Shown: positions 54,708-63,866, counted from the stretch's first letter. The stretch: 64,000 nucleotides of DNA from Cupriavidus lacunae (GCF_003353055.1 NZ_QKWJ01000016.1:62001-126000), one strand, 5' to 3'. Notes: a model not told the origin generated them from the letters alone. Numbers and translations are program-made.

Positions 54708-55433
54708 ATGCAACCAACCCTCCCAACCCCGATGCACCCACCCCGCCCTGCGGCTCGCCCGAGCCGGGCAGAAGACATCCGTGCCACGCTGGAGGCCGAG
54801 ATCGAAGCCGGTGTCCTGTGTCCCGGCGCGCCGCTTGATGAGCGGGAATTGGCGCAGCGCTTTGGCGTATCGCGCACGCCTGTGCGCGAAGCGCTGCAGC
54901 AACTGGCCGCGCACGAACTGGTCACCAGTACCCCGCGCCAGGGCGCGGCGGTCACGCGCCTGACCGTCGGCAAGGTACGGGCAATGCTCGAATACGTGGG
55001 CGAACTGGAGTCCCTGGCAGCGCGGCTGGCCGCCCGCCGCGGCGACGAAGCGCTGCATGCTGCGCTCGACGCCGGCCTGTCTCTGTGCCGGCGCGTCGCG
55101 GCGACGCCCGGTGCGGTCGGCTACGCCGCCGCTAACGCAGCCTTTCACGAAGCCATCTACCAGGGCTGCCGCAACGAAATCCTTGCCGGCCATATCCGTG
55201 TGGCGCGGCGGTGCCTGCAGCGCTACCGCATGCGCGACTTCGCCTCCGGGCAGCAGGTGGCAAAGTCCCTGGAAGACCACCAGCGCATCGCCGATGCGAT
55301 CCGTGCCGGCGACGAGCAGCAGGCTGCTGCCGCCATGACTGTCCATGTGCCCGCTGGCACAACCGGCTTTGCCGAATTCCTGGCGACCGTGCCGGCCCAT
55401 TTCTTCGACGGCGGCCATGCCGCCGCGTCCTGA
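54708..55433 (+). CDS. GntR family regulator, FCD subfamily
   Basis: 241 residues. N-terminal winged HTH (LDERELAQRFGVSRTPVREA, then LQQLAAHELVTSTPRQGAAV) and an all-helical FCD effector domain with the metal-binding pattern Asp/His (FHEAIYQGCRN, LEDHQRIADAI, CC-terminal AMTVHV). FCD regulators respond to carboxylic acids. As first gene of the plus arm and divergent from the minus arm, it most likely represses both until the substrate or an intermediate is present. ATG 54708 is chosen over TTG 54690. Confidence 0.9.
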   Translation: MQPTLPTPMHPPRPAARPSRAEDIRATLEAEIEAGVLCPGAPLDERELAQRFGVSRTPVREALQQLAAHELVTSTPRQGAAVTRLTVGKVRAMLEYVGELESLAARLAARRGDEALHAALDAGLSLCRRVAATPGAVGYAAANAAFHEAIYQGCRNEILAGHIRVARRCLQRYRMRDFASGQQVAKSLEDHQRIADAIRAGDEQQAAAAMTVHVPAGTTGFAEFLATVPAHFFDGGHAAAS

Positions 55434-55463
55434 CCGCAGAACCCTCAATACCTCAGGCATCCC

Positions 55464-55865
55464 ATGACCAGACCTCTCCGCTCGCTTGATGTGCCCGGCC
55501 TTGCGCACAACGCCCCGATTCCCACCGGCGCCCGCGTGGGCAACGTCATCTGCACCTCCGCCATCTCGGGCAAGGATGCGGCCACCGGTGAACTGCCGCC
55601 CGGCGCGGCGGCACAGGCCGCGCACGCGTTCCGCAATCTCGCCACCGTGCTGGCGGCCGGCGGCGGCAGCGTGGCGGACGTGGTGAAGCTGACCGTCTAC
55701 GCGAAGGACAACAGCGTGCGCGACGCCATCAATGCCGAATGGCTGCAGTGCTTCCCCAACCCCGAAGACCGCCCAGCGCGGCACATCGTCGTGCATGACC
55801 TGCAGCACGGCATGCTCCTGCAACTCGAATGCCTGGCCGTCCTGGCCGGCGCAAACCAAGGCTGA
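55464..55865 (+). CDS. RidA/YjgF family protein
   Basis: 133 residues. Family segments NAPIPTGARVGNVICTSAIS, AFRNLATVLAAGGGSVADVV and a C-terminal AWP-free variant ending LQLECLAVLAG. The Arg that anchors substrates in deaminating RidA members appears as RPARHIV. In catabolic clusters such proteins may hydrolyse enamine/imine or tautomerise enols; here a keto-enol step after ring cleavage is possible. Sits between GntR and the LigJ-like gene. Confidence 0.87.
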   Translation: MTRPLRSLDVPGLAHNAPIPTGARVGNVICTSAISGKDAATGELPPGAAAQAAHAFRNLATVLAAGGGSVADVVKLTVYAKDNSVRDAINAEWLQCFPNPEDRPARHIVVHDLQHGMLLQLECLAVLAGANQG

Positions 55866-55870
55866 ACACC

Positions 55871-56875
55871 ATGATCATCGATTCCCACGCCCACGTCGTC
55901 ATGCCCCCGGAAAGCTTCCGCTATATGGCGGAGCTCATCGGCGGACGCGCCAATCCGTCCACCACGCCGAAGATTCCGGATGCATCCGTACGCAAGGCGG
56001 CCGAAGAGCTGGTGCGCAGCATGGATGCCGTCGGCACCGACGTGCAGTTCATCTCGCCGCGCCCGTACCTGCAGATGCATTCGGTCAAGCCGGGCCGCGT
56101 GACCGAGCTGTGGTCGCGCCACTGCAATGACATCATTGCGCGCTTCGTCGCCATGTTCCCGGACCGCTTCCGCGGCGTGGCAGGCTTGCCGCAACACATG
56201 CTGGAATCGCCGGCCGAGCGCGCGGTGCCTGAGCTCGAACGCTGCGTGAACGAGCTCGGCTTCGTCGGCTGCCTGATCAATCCCGACCCGACCGAAAGCG
56301 AAGGCCCCACGCCTCCGGGCCTCGGCGATCCGTTCTGGTATCCGCTGTATGAAGCCATGACCCGCCTGGACGTGCCGGGCCTGATCCATTCGGCCGGCAG
56401 CTGCAGCGCCCGCGAGTCGTACACGCTCAAGTTCATCAACGAGGAAAGCATCGCCGTCATCTCGCTGCTGAATTCGAAGACTTTCCAGGACTTCCCGAAC
56501 CTGAAGATCGTGGTGGCGCACGGCGGCGGCGCAATTCCCTACCAGATGGGCCGCTTCCGCTCGTGGTCGGTACGCAAGGGCGAGACCGTCACGTTCGACG
56601 AGCAACTGCGCAAGCTCTACTTCGACACCTGCAACTACTCCACCGAAGCGATCGACCTGCTGCTCAAGGTGGCCGGCACTGACAACGTGCTGTTCGGCAC
56701 CGAGAAGCCCGGTACCGGCAGCGCGCGCGACCCGCTGACCGACCGCGACTACGACGACATGAAGCCGGTGATCGAAGGCATCTCGTGGCTGACCGATGCG
56801 CAGCGCAAGAACATCTTCGAATGCAACTGCAGGCGCCTTTACACCCGCGCCTTCCGCACCGACGAGGAGTGCTGA
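55871..56875 (+). CDS. Amidohydrolase-2 family protein, LigJ-like (4-oxalomesaconate hydratase type)
   Basis: 334 residues. Metal-dependent TIM-barrel: MIIDSHAHVVMPPE (His-x-His), HSAGSCSAR, VVAHGGGAIPYQMGRF (His), and LFGTEKPGTGSARDP. LigJ-like members hydrate 4-oxalomesaconate to 4-carboxy-4-hydroxy-2-oxoadipate, the substrate of LigK/RraA aldolases. Other members are decarboxylases (ACMSD, gamma-resorcylate type), which remains an alternative. The RraA genes on the other arm support the hydratase reading. Confidence 0.86.
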   Translation: MIIDSHAHVVMPPESFRYMAELIGGRANPSTTPKIPDASVRKAAEELVRSMDAVGTDVQFISPRPYLQMHSVKPGRVTELWSRHCNDIIARFVAMFPDRFRGVAGLPQHMLESPAERAVPELERCVNELGFVGCLINPDPTESEGPTPPGLGDPFWYPLYEAMTRLDVPGLIHSAGSCSARESYTLKFINEESIAVISLLNSKTFQDFPNLKIVVAHGGGAIPYQMGRFRSWSVRKGETVTFDEQLRKLYFDTCNYSTEAIDLLLKVAGTDNVLFGTEKPGTGSARDPLTDRDYDDMKPVIEGISWLTDAQRKNIFECNCRRLYTRAFRTDEEC

Positions 56876-56876
56876 G

Positions 56877-58115
56877 ATGCCGCTGACCCGCGAAGACAAC
56901 GACCTGCTCACGCGCGTGGAGAATGGCGCGCCGATGGGGGAGATGATCCGCCAGCACTACTGGATCCCAGCCGTGCCGTCGGACAAGCTGGTGGCGGACG
57001 GCGCGCCCGTGCGCGTGCGCCTGCTCGGCAGCAACTACGTTGCCTTTCGCCGCACCGACGGCGCGGTGGGCGTGCTCGACGAGCTGTGCCCGCACCGCAA
57101 GACCTCGCTGCTGATGGCGCGCAACGAGGACAACGGCCTGCGCTGCATCTTCCACGGCTGGAAGCTCGGCACCAGCGGGGAGGTCATCGAGGCGCCGAAC
57201 CACGTCGGCGACCAGGCCCAGTTCTGCAAGCACGTGCGCGTGAACCGCTACGGCGTGCAGGAGCGCGGCGGCATCGTGTGGGTGTGGCTGGGCAAGGGCG
57301 AGCAGGCGCCGAAATTCCCCGACCTGCCCTTCACTTCGCTGCCGGAAAGCCAGCGCTCGGTCACCAGCCAGGAAGTGCCGACGAATTGGGTGCAGGGCGT
57401 GGAAGCGTCGATGGATTCCTCCCATGTCGGCGTGCTGCACGAATCGACCACGCAGATCACGGCGGGCTCGGGCAACCAGCGCCTGCACATGACCAAGGCA
57501 CTCGCACCGCGACTTGAATTCGAGGACCGTCCCTACGGTTACCGCTACGCCGCGCTGCGGCCGCTGCCCGACGACCAGTTCTATGCGCGCGTGAACAACT
57601 TCGTCATGCCGTGGTACGGCATCATCTGTGCCCCCGATGAAAAGGGCCCGAGCACGGTTTTCTTCTCGACGCCGGTGGACGATGTCACGCACCGCGCGTG
57701 GTTCGTGCATTTCAATCCGCACCGCCCGCTCGGCATGACCGTCATGTCTGCCACGCCTGATGTGTGGAACTTCCCGCCCCTGCCGCCGGGCACGCCCGCC
57801 GACAACTGGGGCCAGAACCGCGACCTGATGCGCCGCGGCCACGCCACCGGGTTTCCGCAGCACCTGGGCACCGAGGACTTCGCCATGTTCATCGGGCAAG
57901 GGCCGATTGCCGACCGCACCACCGAGCAGCTCTGCTCGGCCGACGGCGCGGTGCTGCGCGTGCGCCAGGCGCTGTTGAAGTCGGTACGCGAGTTCGTGGC
58001 CGGCGAGACGCCGACGCTCGCCGACAACCCAGACCTCGATTACAGCCGGATCGTCTCGGTCGGCGGCGTGCTGCCCGCCGGCGAAGACTGGCGTTCGCTG
58101 ACCACGGCGCCCTGA
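56877..58115 (+). CDS. Rieske non-heme iron oxygenase, phthalate-dioxygenase-like (1)
   Basis: 412 residues. Rieske cluster ligands in DELCPHRKTSLLMARN and LRCIFHGWKL (Cys-x-His and Cys-x2-His). Catalytic iron site VEASMDSSHVGVLHE, giving Asp-x2-His-x4-His. Length and sequence fit the alpha-only group of phthalate 4,5-dioxygenase, vanillate and LigX-type O-demethylases. Electrons probably come from the reductase at 60521. It starts one base after the preceding stop. Substrate not predictable. Confidence 0.92.
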   Translation: MPLTREDNDLLTRVENGAPMGEMIRQHYWIPAVPSDKLVADGAPVRVRLLGSNYVAFRRTDGAVGVLDELCPHRKTSLLMARNEDNGLRCIFHGWKLGTSGEVIEAPNHVGDQAQFCKHVRVNRYGVQERGGIVWVWLGKGEQAPKFPDLPFTSLPESQRSVTSQEVPTNWVQGVEASMDSSHVGVLHESTTQITAGSGNQRLHMTKALAPRLEFEDRPYGYRYAALRPLPDDQFYARVNNFVMPWYGIICAPDEKGPSTVFFSTPVDDVTHRAWFVHFNPHRPLGMTVMSATPDVWNFPPLPPGTPADNWGQNRDLMRRGHATGFPQHLGTEDFAMFIGQGPIADRTTEQLCSADGAVLRVRQALLKSVREFVAGETPTLADNPDLDYSRIVSVGGVLPAGEDWRSLTTAP

Positions 58116-58153
58116 GCGGCCGGCGCAAGACTGACAAGAAGACGGAGACAACA

Positions 58154-59149
58154 ATGACCAGCCCCCGCTTCCGCTCGCGCCGCCAGCTGTTGCTGGCGGC
58201 GTGCGCGGGCCTCGCCGCGCCCGCGGCTTCGTTCGCGCAGTTGCGCGGCAAACCCGCCATCCGCATCCTGTTGGGCCTGCCGCCCGGCGGCGGCACCGAT
58301 GCCATCGCGCGGTATTTTTCCGATTCCCTTCCCGCGCTGCTGGGTCAGCCGGTGATCGTGGAAAACCATGTAGGCGCCGGTGGCCCCCTGGCCGCCGATG
58401 CGCTGAAGATGGCGCCGCCGGACGGCCTCACCTACATGATCGCCCCCAACGCGACGCCGACCTTCCAGACTCTGGTGTTCGGCAAGCAGCTCAAGTGGGA
58501 TCTGTGGAAGGATTTCGAGCCGGTGGCCGGTCTGGTCTCATTCCCCTGCGGCATGGCGGCCGGCGCCAAGACGCAGGCCACCAACGCAGCAGGGTTCGTG
58601 CGCTGGGTAAAGGCCAATCCGGACAAGGCGAACTTCGGCGTGCCTGGCCTCGGCGGCCAGAACCATTTCCTCGGCATCCAGTTCGCCAGAAGCGCCGGAA
58701 TTGACCTGCCGGTGGCTCCGTACAAGGGCACCCCGCCGATGATCACCGATCTCCTCGGGGACCACATCGCCAGCGCCATCACGTTGCTGGAGGATCTGCG
58801 CAAGTACCACCACACCGGCCGCATCCGCCTGCTCGGCATTTTCAGCGAGAAGCGCTCCGTCTTGGCTCCCGACGTCCCGACCATGGCCGAGCAGGGCATT
58901 GATGTCACCCAGGGTGACGGCTGGACTGCGATGTGGGCGCCAGCCCGCACCCCAGCGCAGGAGATCGTTCGCATGCAGCAGGCACTGCGCACCATCCTGT
59001 CCTCGCCGCAGACGCGCGACTTCCTGATGAAGCAGCTTGCGGTCTTGCCCGACTACCTGGACGGCCAGCAGATGGCGCGCCGCCAGCGCACCGAACTTGA
59101 AACTTGGGCGCCTGTCATCAAGGCCTCCGGCTTCCGCGCAGAGCTCTAG
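58154..59149 (+). CDS. Bug/TctC-family periplasmic binding protein 2
   Basis: 331 residues. Signal with a twin-arginine-like start (MTSPRFRSRRQLLLAACAGL), cleavage near SFA. Body ILLGLPPGGGTDAIARYFSD, VGAGGPLAADALKMAPPDGL, GVPGLGGQNHFLGIQFARSA, VPTMAEQGIDVT. About 40% like the Bug protein at 48712 by eye, so two divergent receptors serve the locus. Placed between two Rieske oxygenases, it probably binds the aromatic acid they attack. Confidence 0.92.
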   Translation: MTSPRFRSRRQLLLAACAGLAAPAASFAQLRGKPAIRILLGLPPGGGTDAIARYFSDSLPALLGQPVIVENHVGAGGPLAADALKMAPPDGLTYMIAPNATPTFQTLVFGKQLKWDLWKDFEPVAGLVSFPCGMAAGAKTQATNAAGFVRWVKANPDKANFGVPGLGGQNHFLGIQFARSAGIDLPVAPYKGTPPMITDLLGDHIASAITLLEDLRKYHHTGRIRLLGIFSEKRSVLAPDVPTMAEQGIDVTQGDGWTAMWAPARTPAQEIVRMQQALRTILSSPQTRDFLMKQLAVLPDYLDGQQMARRQRTELETWAPVIKASGFRAEL

Positions 59150-59168
59150 ACGGCAGGAGAGACACGAT

Positions 59169-60452
59169 ATGCTGAGTGAGGAAAGGAATCGCCTCTTGAC
59201 TAGTGTCGGAGCGGGTACACCCATGGGCGAGGTGCTGCGCCGCCACTGGCACCCGATCGCGGGCATCGATGAACTGGAGCGCGAGCCGATCAAGCCTGTT
59301 CGGCTGATGGGCGAGGACTTGGTGCTCTACAAGGACCTGAGCGGTAACTACGGATTGGTGGATAGGCACTGCGCCCATCGCCGGGCCGATCTGGCCTATG
59401 GTTACGTGGAAACGAACGGCTTGCGCTGCAACTACCATGGCTGGTGTTACGACCATCACGGCCGCTGCGTCGAGCAGCCGTTCGAGCAAGTGGTCGATCC
59501 GGTGGGCAGACTACTGGACCGCGTGCGCCTCAAGGCCTATCGCGTTGCCGCCAAGGCCGGCATGCTGTGGGCGTATCTGGGGCCGGACCCGGCTCCGCAA
59601 CTGCCGGACTGGGAGCCCTTCAGCTGGGCCAATGGCTTCGTCCAGGTGGTATTTGCCGAGGTTCCCTGCAACTGGCTGCAGGCGCAGGAAAACTCCATCG
59701 ACCCCGTGCACTTCGAGTGGATGCATGCGAACTGGGGACGGCGGCTGCGCGGCGACCTGGGACAGCGCGCGCCGCGGCACCTGCAACTCGCCTTCGAAGA
59801 GTTCGAGCACGGCTTCCTCTACAAGCGCATCAGCGAGGATACCGACGAGCGCCACCCGCTGTGGACCATCGGACGCGTCTGCCTGTGGCCGAACGGCTTC
59901 TTCCTCGGCGACCACTTCGAATGGCGCGTGCCGGTCGACGACACCCACACGCTGAGCGTCACCTGGTCCTTCATCCGTGTCCCGCGCGAAGCGGAGCCCT
60001 TCGTGCAGCGGGAAATTCCAAGCTGGACGAGCCCCACCCATGATCCGGCCACGGGGCGCTGGATCTCCAGCCACGTCATCAACCAGGACATCATCGCCTG
60101 GGTCGGGCAAGGACCGGTGATGGACCGCACGCGCGAGAACCTGGGCGCCAGCGACAAAGGCATCGCCATGATCCGCCGGCGGCTGCTCGACGATATCGAC
60201 TCGGTAGCGCAAGGGCGCGACCCCAAGGGCGTCATCCGCGACGCGCAGGCCAACCACCGTCTGGTGCTGCCGTGCGATTCACGCGACTTCTTCCTCAACG
60301 GGCTGCCGCGCGCCGAATACGAGCGCCATCCGAAGTGGAACAAGCTGCTACGCCACTTCATCTTCCACGCCGGACAGCCGGAAGCCGTCCGGCGTGCCTA
60401 CGAGGCCGCCGCTGGCGTCGCGATCGAGGACATCGACGTCGTGGACATCTGA
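59169..60452 (+). CDS. Rieske non-heme iron oxygenase, phthalate-dioxygenase-like (2)
   Basis: 427 residues. Rieske ligands in DRHCAHRRADLAYGYV and LRCNYHGWCYDHHGRC; iron site QENSIDPVHFEWMHANWG (Asp-x2-His-x4-His). Closer to LigX/phthalate-type N-termini (MLSEERNRLLTSVGAGTPMG) than oxygenase 1. Two oxygenases in one operon suggest two successive hydroxylations or demethylations. The start at 59169 follows an AGGAGAG-like site. Confidence 0.92.
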   Translation: MLSEERNRLLTSVGAGTPMGEVLRRHWHPIAGIDELEREPIKPVRLMGEDLVLYKDLSGNYGLVDRHCAHRRADLAYGYVETNGLRCNYHGWCYDHHGRCVEQPFEQVVDPVGRLLDRVRLKAYRVAAKAGMLWAYLGPDPAPQLPDWEPFSWANGFVQVVFAEVPCNWLQAQENSIDPVHFEWMHANWGRRLRGDLGQRAPRHLQLAFEEFEHGFLYKRISEDTDERHPLWTIGRVCLWPNGFFLGDHFEWRVPVDDTHTLSVTWSFIRVPREAEPFVQREIPSWTSPTHDPATGRWISSHVINQDIIAWVGQGPVMDRTRENLGASDKGIAMIRRRLLDDIDSVAQGRDPKGVIRDAQANHRLVLPCDSRDFFLNGLPRAEYERHPKWNKLLRHFIFHAGQPEAVRRAYEAAAGVAIEDIDVVDI

Positions 60453-60520
60453 GCGCCGGCACCTGCCCCGCTGCGAAGCCCATGGCCGCTGGCCCCTGGT
60501 GCCAAGTCTGGAGAGAATCA

Positions 60521-61489
60521 ATGAACCCTACCGAAACCCTGCAACTGCGCGTCAGGTCGATTACCTGGGAGGCCGATGGCATCCTCAGCTACGAGCTGCG
60601 CGCCGAGCCGCCGCTCAAGGAACTGCCAGTCTTCGACGCCGGCGCCCACATCGACCTGCACCTGCCCAACGGGCTGATCCGCAGCTACTCGCTGCTGAAC
60701 AGGTCCGACGAGCGGCACCGCTACGTCATCGGCGTCAACAAAGATCCCCAGAGCCGCGGTGGCTCGCGCTACCTGCACGAAACGCTGCGCCCCGGCGACA
60801 TCCTCACCGTCTCTGCGCCACGCAACAACTTCCCGCTGGAAGAAGGCGCGCCGCTGAGCGTGTTCATCGCGGGCGGCATCGGCATCACGCCGATCTTCGG
60901 CATGATCCAGCGCCTGCGCACGCTCGGCCGGCCCTGGCGCCTGCACTACGCGGCGCGCACGCGCAAGCAGGCTGCCTTCATCGACGCGCTGCAGGCCATG
61001 GATGGCCGCGACGGAGCCGAAGTGCACGTCGCCTACGACCGCGAGGCGGGGGGCAAGATGCTGGACATCCCGGCCATCGCAGCCGACCTGCCAGGCAACG
61101 CCCACATCTATTGCTGCGGCCCAGTGCCAATGCTCGACGCCTTCGAGGCGGCAACCCAGGCGCTTCCACCAGCGCGCGTACACCGCGAGTACTTCGCCGC
61201 GCGCGAGGCCGCCGCCACCGAGGGGGGCTTCGTCGTGGAACTGGCGCGCAGCAAGCGCAGCCTCGAAGTGCCAAGCGGAAAGACCATCCTGGACTGCCTG
61301 CTCAGCGATGGCATCGAACCACCCTACTCGTGTCAGGAAGGCGTATGCGGCACCTGCGAGGTGCGCGTGCTGGACGGTGTGCCGGATCACCGCGACCTCG
61401 TGTTGAGCGAAGCCGAGCGCGCCACCAACCAGCGCATGATGATCTGCTGCTCCGGCGCCAAGAGCCGCAAGCTCGTGCTGGATCTCTGA
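60521..61489 (+). CDS. Flavin/2Fe-2S oxygenase reductase (VanB/PDR type)
   Basis: 322 residues. FMN-binding segment RSYSLLNRSDERHRYVIGV, NAD-binding GGIGITPIFGMIQ and CCGPVPMLDAFE, and a C-terminal plant-type [2Fe-2S] domain with cysteines in YSCQEGVCGTCEVRV and MMICCSG. The order flavin-NAD-ferredoxin is that of phthalate dioxygenase reductase and VanB. It follows both Rieske genes and probably serves both. GGAGAGAA precedes the ATG. Confidence 0.93.
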   Translation: MNPTETLQLRVRSITWEADGILSYELRAEPPLKELPVFDAGAHIDLHLPNGLIRSYSLLNRSDERHRYVIGVNKDPQSRGGSRYLHETLRPGDILTVSAPRNNFPLEEGAPLSVFIAGGIGITPIFGMIQRLRTLGRPWRLHYAARTRKQAAFIDALQAMDGRDGAEVHVAYDREAGGKMLDIPAIAADLPGNAHIYCCGPVPMLDAFEAATQALPPARVHREYFAAREAAATEGGFVVELARSKRSLEVPSGKTILDCLLSDGIEPPYSCQEGVCGTCEVRVLDGVPDHRDLVLSEAERATNQRMMICCSGAKSRKLVLDL

Positions 61490-61532
61490 GCGGTGCGCGG
61501 CAGCCCCCCATATTCAAGAAGGAAGCAAGACC

Positions 61533-62330
61533 ATGAGCAATGAATTGGTAACTTATGAACTCGACGGCAACGTCGCCCTGATCGGCCTGAACCGTCCCGA
61601 CAAGCGCAACGCCATCAACGAAGAGGTGGTCTGGGCCCTGCACGACGCCGTGGTGCGTGCCGGCGAGGAAGCCGACGTGGGCGTGCTGTTCGGCCACGGC
61701 AGCAACTTCTGCGCCGGGCTGGACCTGAAGGAAGCGCTGGCGCGCGCCTCGGGCGAGCAGCCGCGTCCGCGCAAGCGCACCCGCCATTCCTGGCACACCG
61801 TGTTCGATGGCATTGCGCGCGGTCCCATCCCGTTCGTCGCGGCGCTGCATGGCGCGGTGGTGGGCGGCGGGCTGGAACTGGCCACGGCCGCGCACATCCG
61901 CGTGGCGGACGAATCGGCGCTGTTCGGCCTGCCTGAAGGACAGCGCGGCATCTTTGTCGGCGGCGGCGGCACCGTGCGCATCCAGCGCGTGGTGGGCTAC
62001 ACCGTGATGGCCGACATGATGCTGACCGGGCGCCTGCTCAACGCGCACGAAGGCGAGCGCGAACACATCGTGCGCTACGTAGTGCCGCAGGGCCAGGCCC
62101 TGGACAAGGCGCGCGAGCTGGCCGCACTGATCGCGCGCAATACCGCCGACACCAACTGGCGCATCACCAACGTGCTGCCGCGCATCAACGACCTGTCGCA
62201 CGACGACGGCCTGTTCGTCGAGTACCTGACGTCGAACATCCCGCGCCCGCCGGAGGCGGCCGAGCGCCTGCGCGATTTCGTCGAAGGCCGCGCCAAACCC
62301 CTCGCCACCCCCGGTGCGACAGCCGACTGA
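61533..62330 (+). CDS. Enoyl-CoA hydratase/isomerase family protein (crotonase 2)
   Basis: 265 residues. N-terminal VALIGLNRPDKRNAINEEVV, oxyanion segments NFCAGLDLKEALA and AALHGAVVGGGLELATAAHI, catalytic region ALFGLPEGQRGIFVGGGGTV with a Glu at the expected place. Likely hydrates an unsaturated acyl-CoA or aryl-CoA. Its next gene encodes the matching 3-hydroxyacyl-CoA dehydrogenase. Confidence 0.9.
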   Translation: MSNELVTYELDGNVALIGLNRPDKRNAINEEVVWALHDAVVRAGEEADVGVLFGHGSNFCAGLDLKEALARASGEQPRPRKRTRHSWHTVFDGIARGPIPFVAALHGAVVGGGLELATAAHIRVADESALFGLPEGQRGIFVGGGGTVRIQRVVGYTVMADMMLTGRLLNAHEGEREHIVRYVVPQGQALDKARELAALIARNTADTNWRITNVLPRINDLSHDDGLFVEYLTSNIPRPPEAAERLRDFVEGRAKPLATPGATAD

Positions 62331-62344
62331 ACCCAAGGATTCCC

Positions 62345-63706
62345 ATGACGACGATTACCCGATCCGACGCCGACGCCGACGCCGACGCCGATGTACAGGC
62401 GACGGCAGACTATGTCCGCTTCGCCCAGGCAGAAGCGGCCCGCATCCCGGACTTCCCGCAGGGCCTGCCGCTGCGCCCCGTCAACCATGTGGCCGTGGTG
62501 GGCGCCGGCACCATGGGGGGCGGCATCGCCATGGCGCTGGCCAACATCGGCATTCCGGTCACGCTGATCGACAGCAGCCGGCAGGGGCTGGATACCGGCC
62601 TGCGCCGCGTGAAGGACAACTACGCCGGCAGCGTCTCACGCGGCAGGCTCGATGCGTCTGCCATGCAAGAGCGGCTGGCGCGCATCACCGGCTCGGTCGA
62701 CCTGGCTGACGCCGCGGGAGCCGACATGGTCATCGAGGCCGTGTTCGAGGACATGGCGCTCAAGCAGCAGGTATTCCGCGAACTCGACGCGCTGTGCAAG
62801 CCCGGCGCCATCCTCGCCACCAACACCTCCGGGCTGGACGTCGACGCCATCGCGGCGGTCACGCGGCGCCCGCAGGACGTGGTCGGCGCGCACTTCTTCA
62901 GCCCCGCGCATGTGATGCGCCTGCTCGAAGTCGTACGTGCCCGCGACACCGCGCCTGACGCGATCGCCACGCTGATGGACCTGGGACGGCGCATGGGCAA
63001 GACCGCCGTGCTGGCGCGCGTCTACCCCGGCTTCATCGGCAATGCGCTGTTCCGCAACTACACGCGCGAAGCACACTTCCTGGTCGAGGAAGGCGCGCTG
63101 CCGCACGAGGTGGACCAGGCGCTCACCGACTTCGGCTACGCCATGGGCATCTTCGCCGTGCACGACATGGCGGGTAACGACGTGGGCTACCAGACCCGCA
63201 AGGCGCAGATAGCCACCCGGGCGCAGGACCGCCGCTGGAACGACCTGATCCTGAAGCTGACCGAGCTGGGCCGCCTGGGACAGAAGAGCGGCAAGGGCTG
63301 GTACCGCTATGAGCCGGGCAGCCGCCAGCCGCTGCGCGACTCCGAGGTCGAGGCCTTTATCGAGCAGGAGTCAGCGCGGCTGGGCATCCTGCGGCGCCCA
63401 ATCGGCGCCGAGGAAATCATCAGGCGCTGCGTCTACGGCATGGTCAACGAGGGCGCGAAGCTGCTCGAAGCCGGCGTGGCGTTGCGGCCCAGCGACATCG
63501 ACACCGTCTACCTGACCGGCTACGGCTTCCCTGCACGCCATGGTGGCCCGATGTATTACGCTGACCGCATCGGGCTGCAGGAGGTGTACGCCGACATCGA
63601 GCGCTTCCACGCGGAGCACGGCTACTGGTGGCAACCGGCGCCGCTGCTGGCCCGGCTCGCGCGCGAAGGCAAGACCTTCGCCGACTACCAGCGTGGCAAG
63701 GCATGA
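62345..63706 (+). CDS. 3-hydroxyacyl-CoA dehydrogenase
   Basis: 453 residues. NAD-binding VAVVGAGTMGGGIAMALANI near residue 50, catalytic-His region GAHFFSPAHVMRLLEVV, and two 3HCDH C-terminal domains (GFIGNALFRNYTREAHFLVE; GYGFPARHGGPMYYAD). The N-terminus carries Asp-Ala repeats (residues 8-16) from a GACGCC hexanucleotide repeat, unusual for the family. AAGGATTCCC precedes the ATG. It oxidises the hydroxyacyl-CoA before thiolytic or other cleavage. Confidence 0.92.
   Translation: MTTITRSDADADADADVQATADYVRFAQAEAARIPDFPQGLPLRPVNHVAVVGAGTMGGGIAMALANIGIPVTLIDSSRQGLDTGLRRVKDNYAGSVSRGRLDASAMQERLARITGSVDLADAAGADMVIEAVFEDMALKQQVFRELDALCKPGAILATNTSGLDVDAIAAVTRRPQDVVGAHFFSPAHVMRLLEVVRARDTAPDAIATLMDLGRRMGKTAVLARVYPGFIGNALFRNYTREAHFLVEEGALPHEVDQALTDFGYAMGIFAVHDMAGNDVGYQTRKAQIATRAQDRRWNDLILKLTELGRLGQKSGKGWYRYEPGSRQPLRDSEVEAFIEQESARLGILRRPIGAEEIIRRCVYGMVNEGAKLLEAGVALRPSDIDTVYLTGYGFPARHGGPMYYADRIGLQEVYADIERFHAEHGYWWQPAPLLARLAREGKTFADYQRGKA
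62366..62392 (+). repeat. GACGCC hexanucleotide repeat inside the dehydrogenase gene
   Basis: Four copies of GACGCC followed by GAT, in frame, encoding alternating Asp-Ala. Unit loss or gain keeps the frame, so length variation would only alter the N-terminal tail. Confidence 0.7.
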
Positions 63707-63794
63707 GGCTTGGCAGCTGCATGCTTGCAGGCGTCACCGGCAGGCATCGTTGCATTTTAAAGACGGACTAACGTATACCACTATGAGTTATATA

Positions 63795-63804
63795 CATACC
63801 AATA
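63795..63804 (+). promoter_or_regulatory. CATACCAATA motif upstream of the last porin gene
   Basis: The same ten bases occur at 54643-54652 in the divergent control region. A nearby TATACCA (about 63775) and TATAC repeats lie in an AT-rich promoter-like stretch. Could mark GntR control of the porin; support is weak because the motif is short. Confidence 0.3.
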
Positions 63805-63866
63805 TGCGATAGTCCTGCCACTTTCCGTGTGTAGAGAATGACATCCAGAACCAGGAGGAGAAACTC

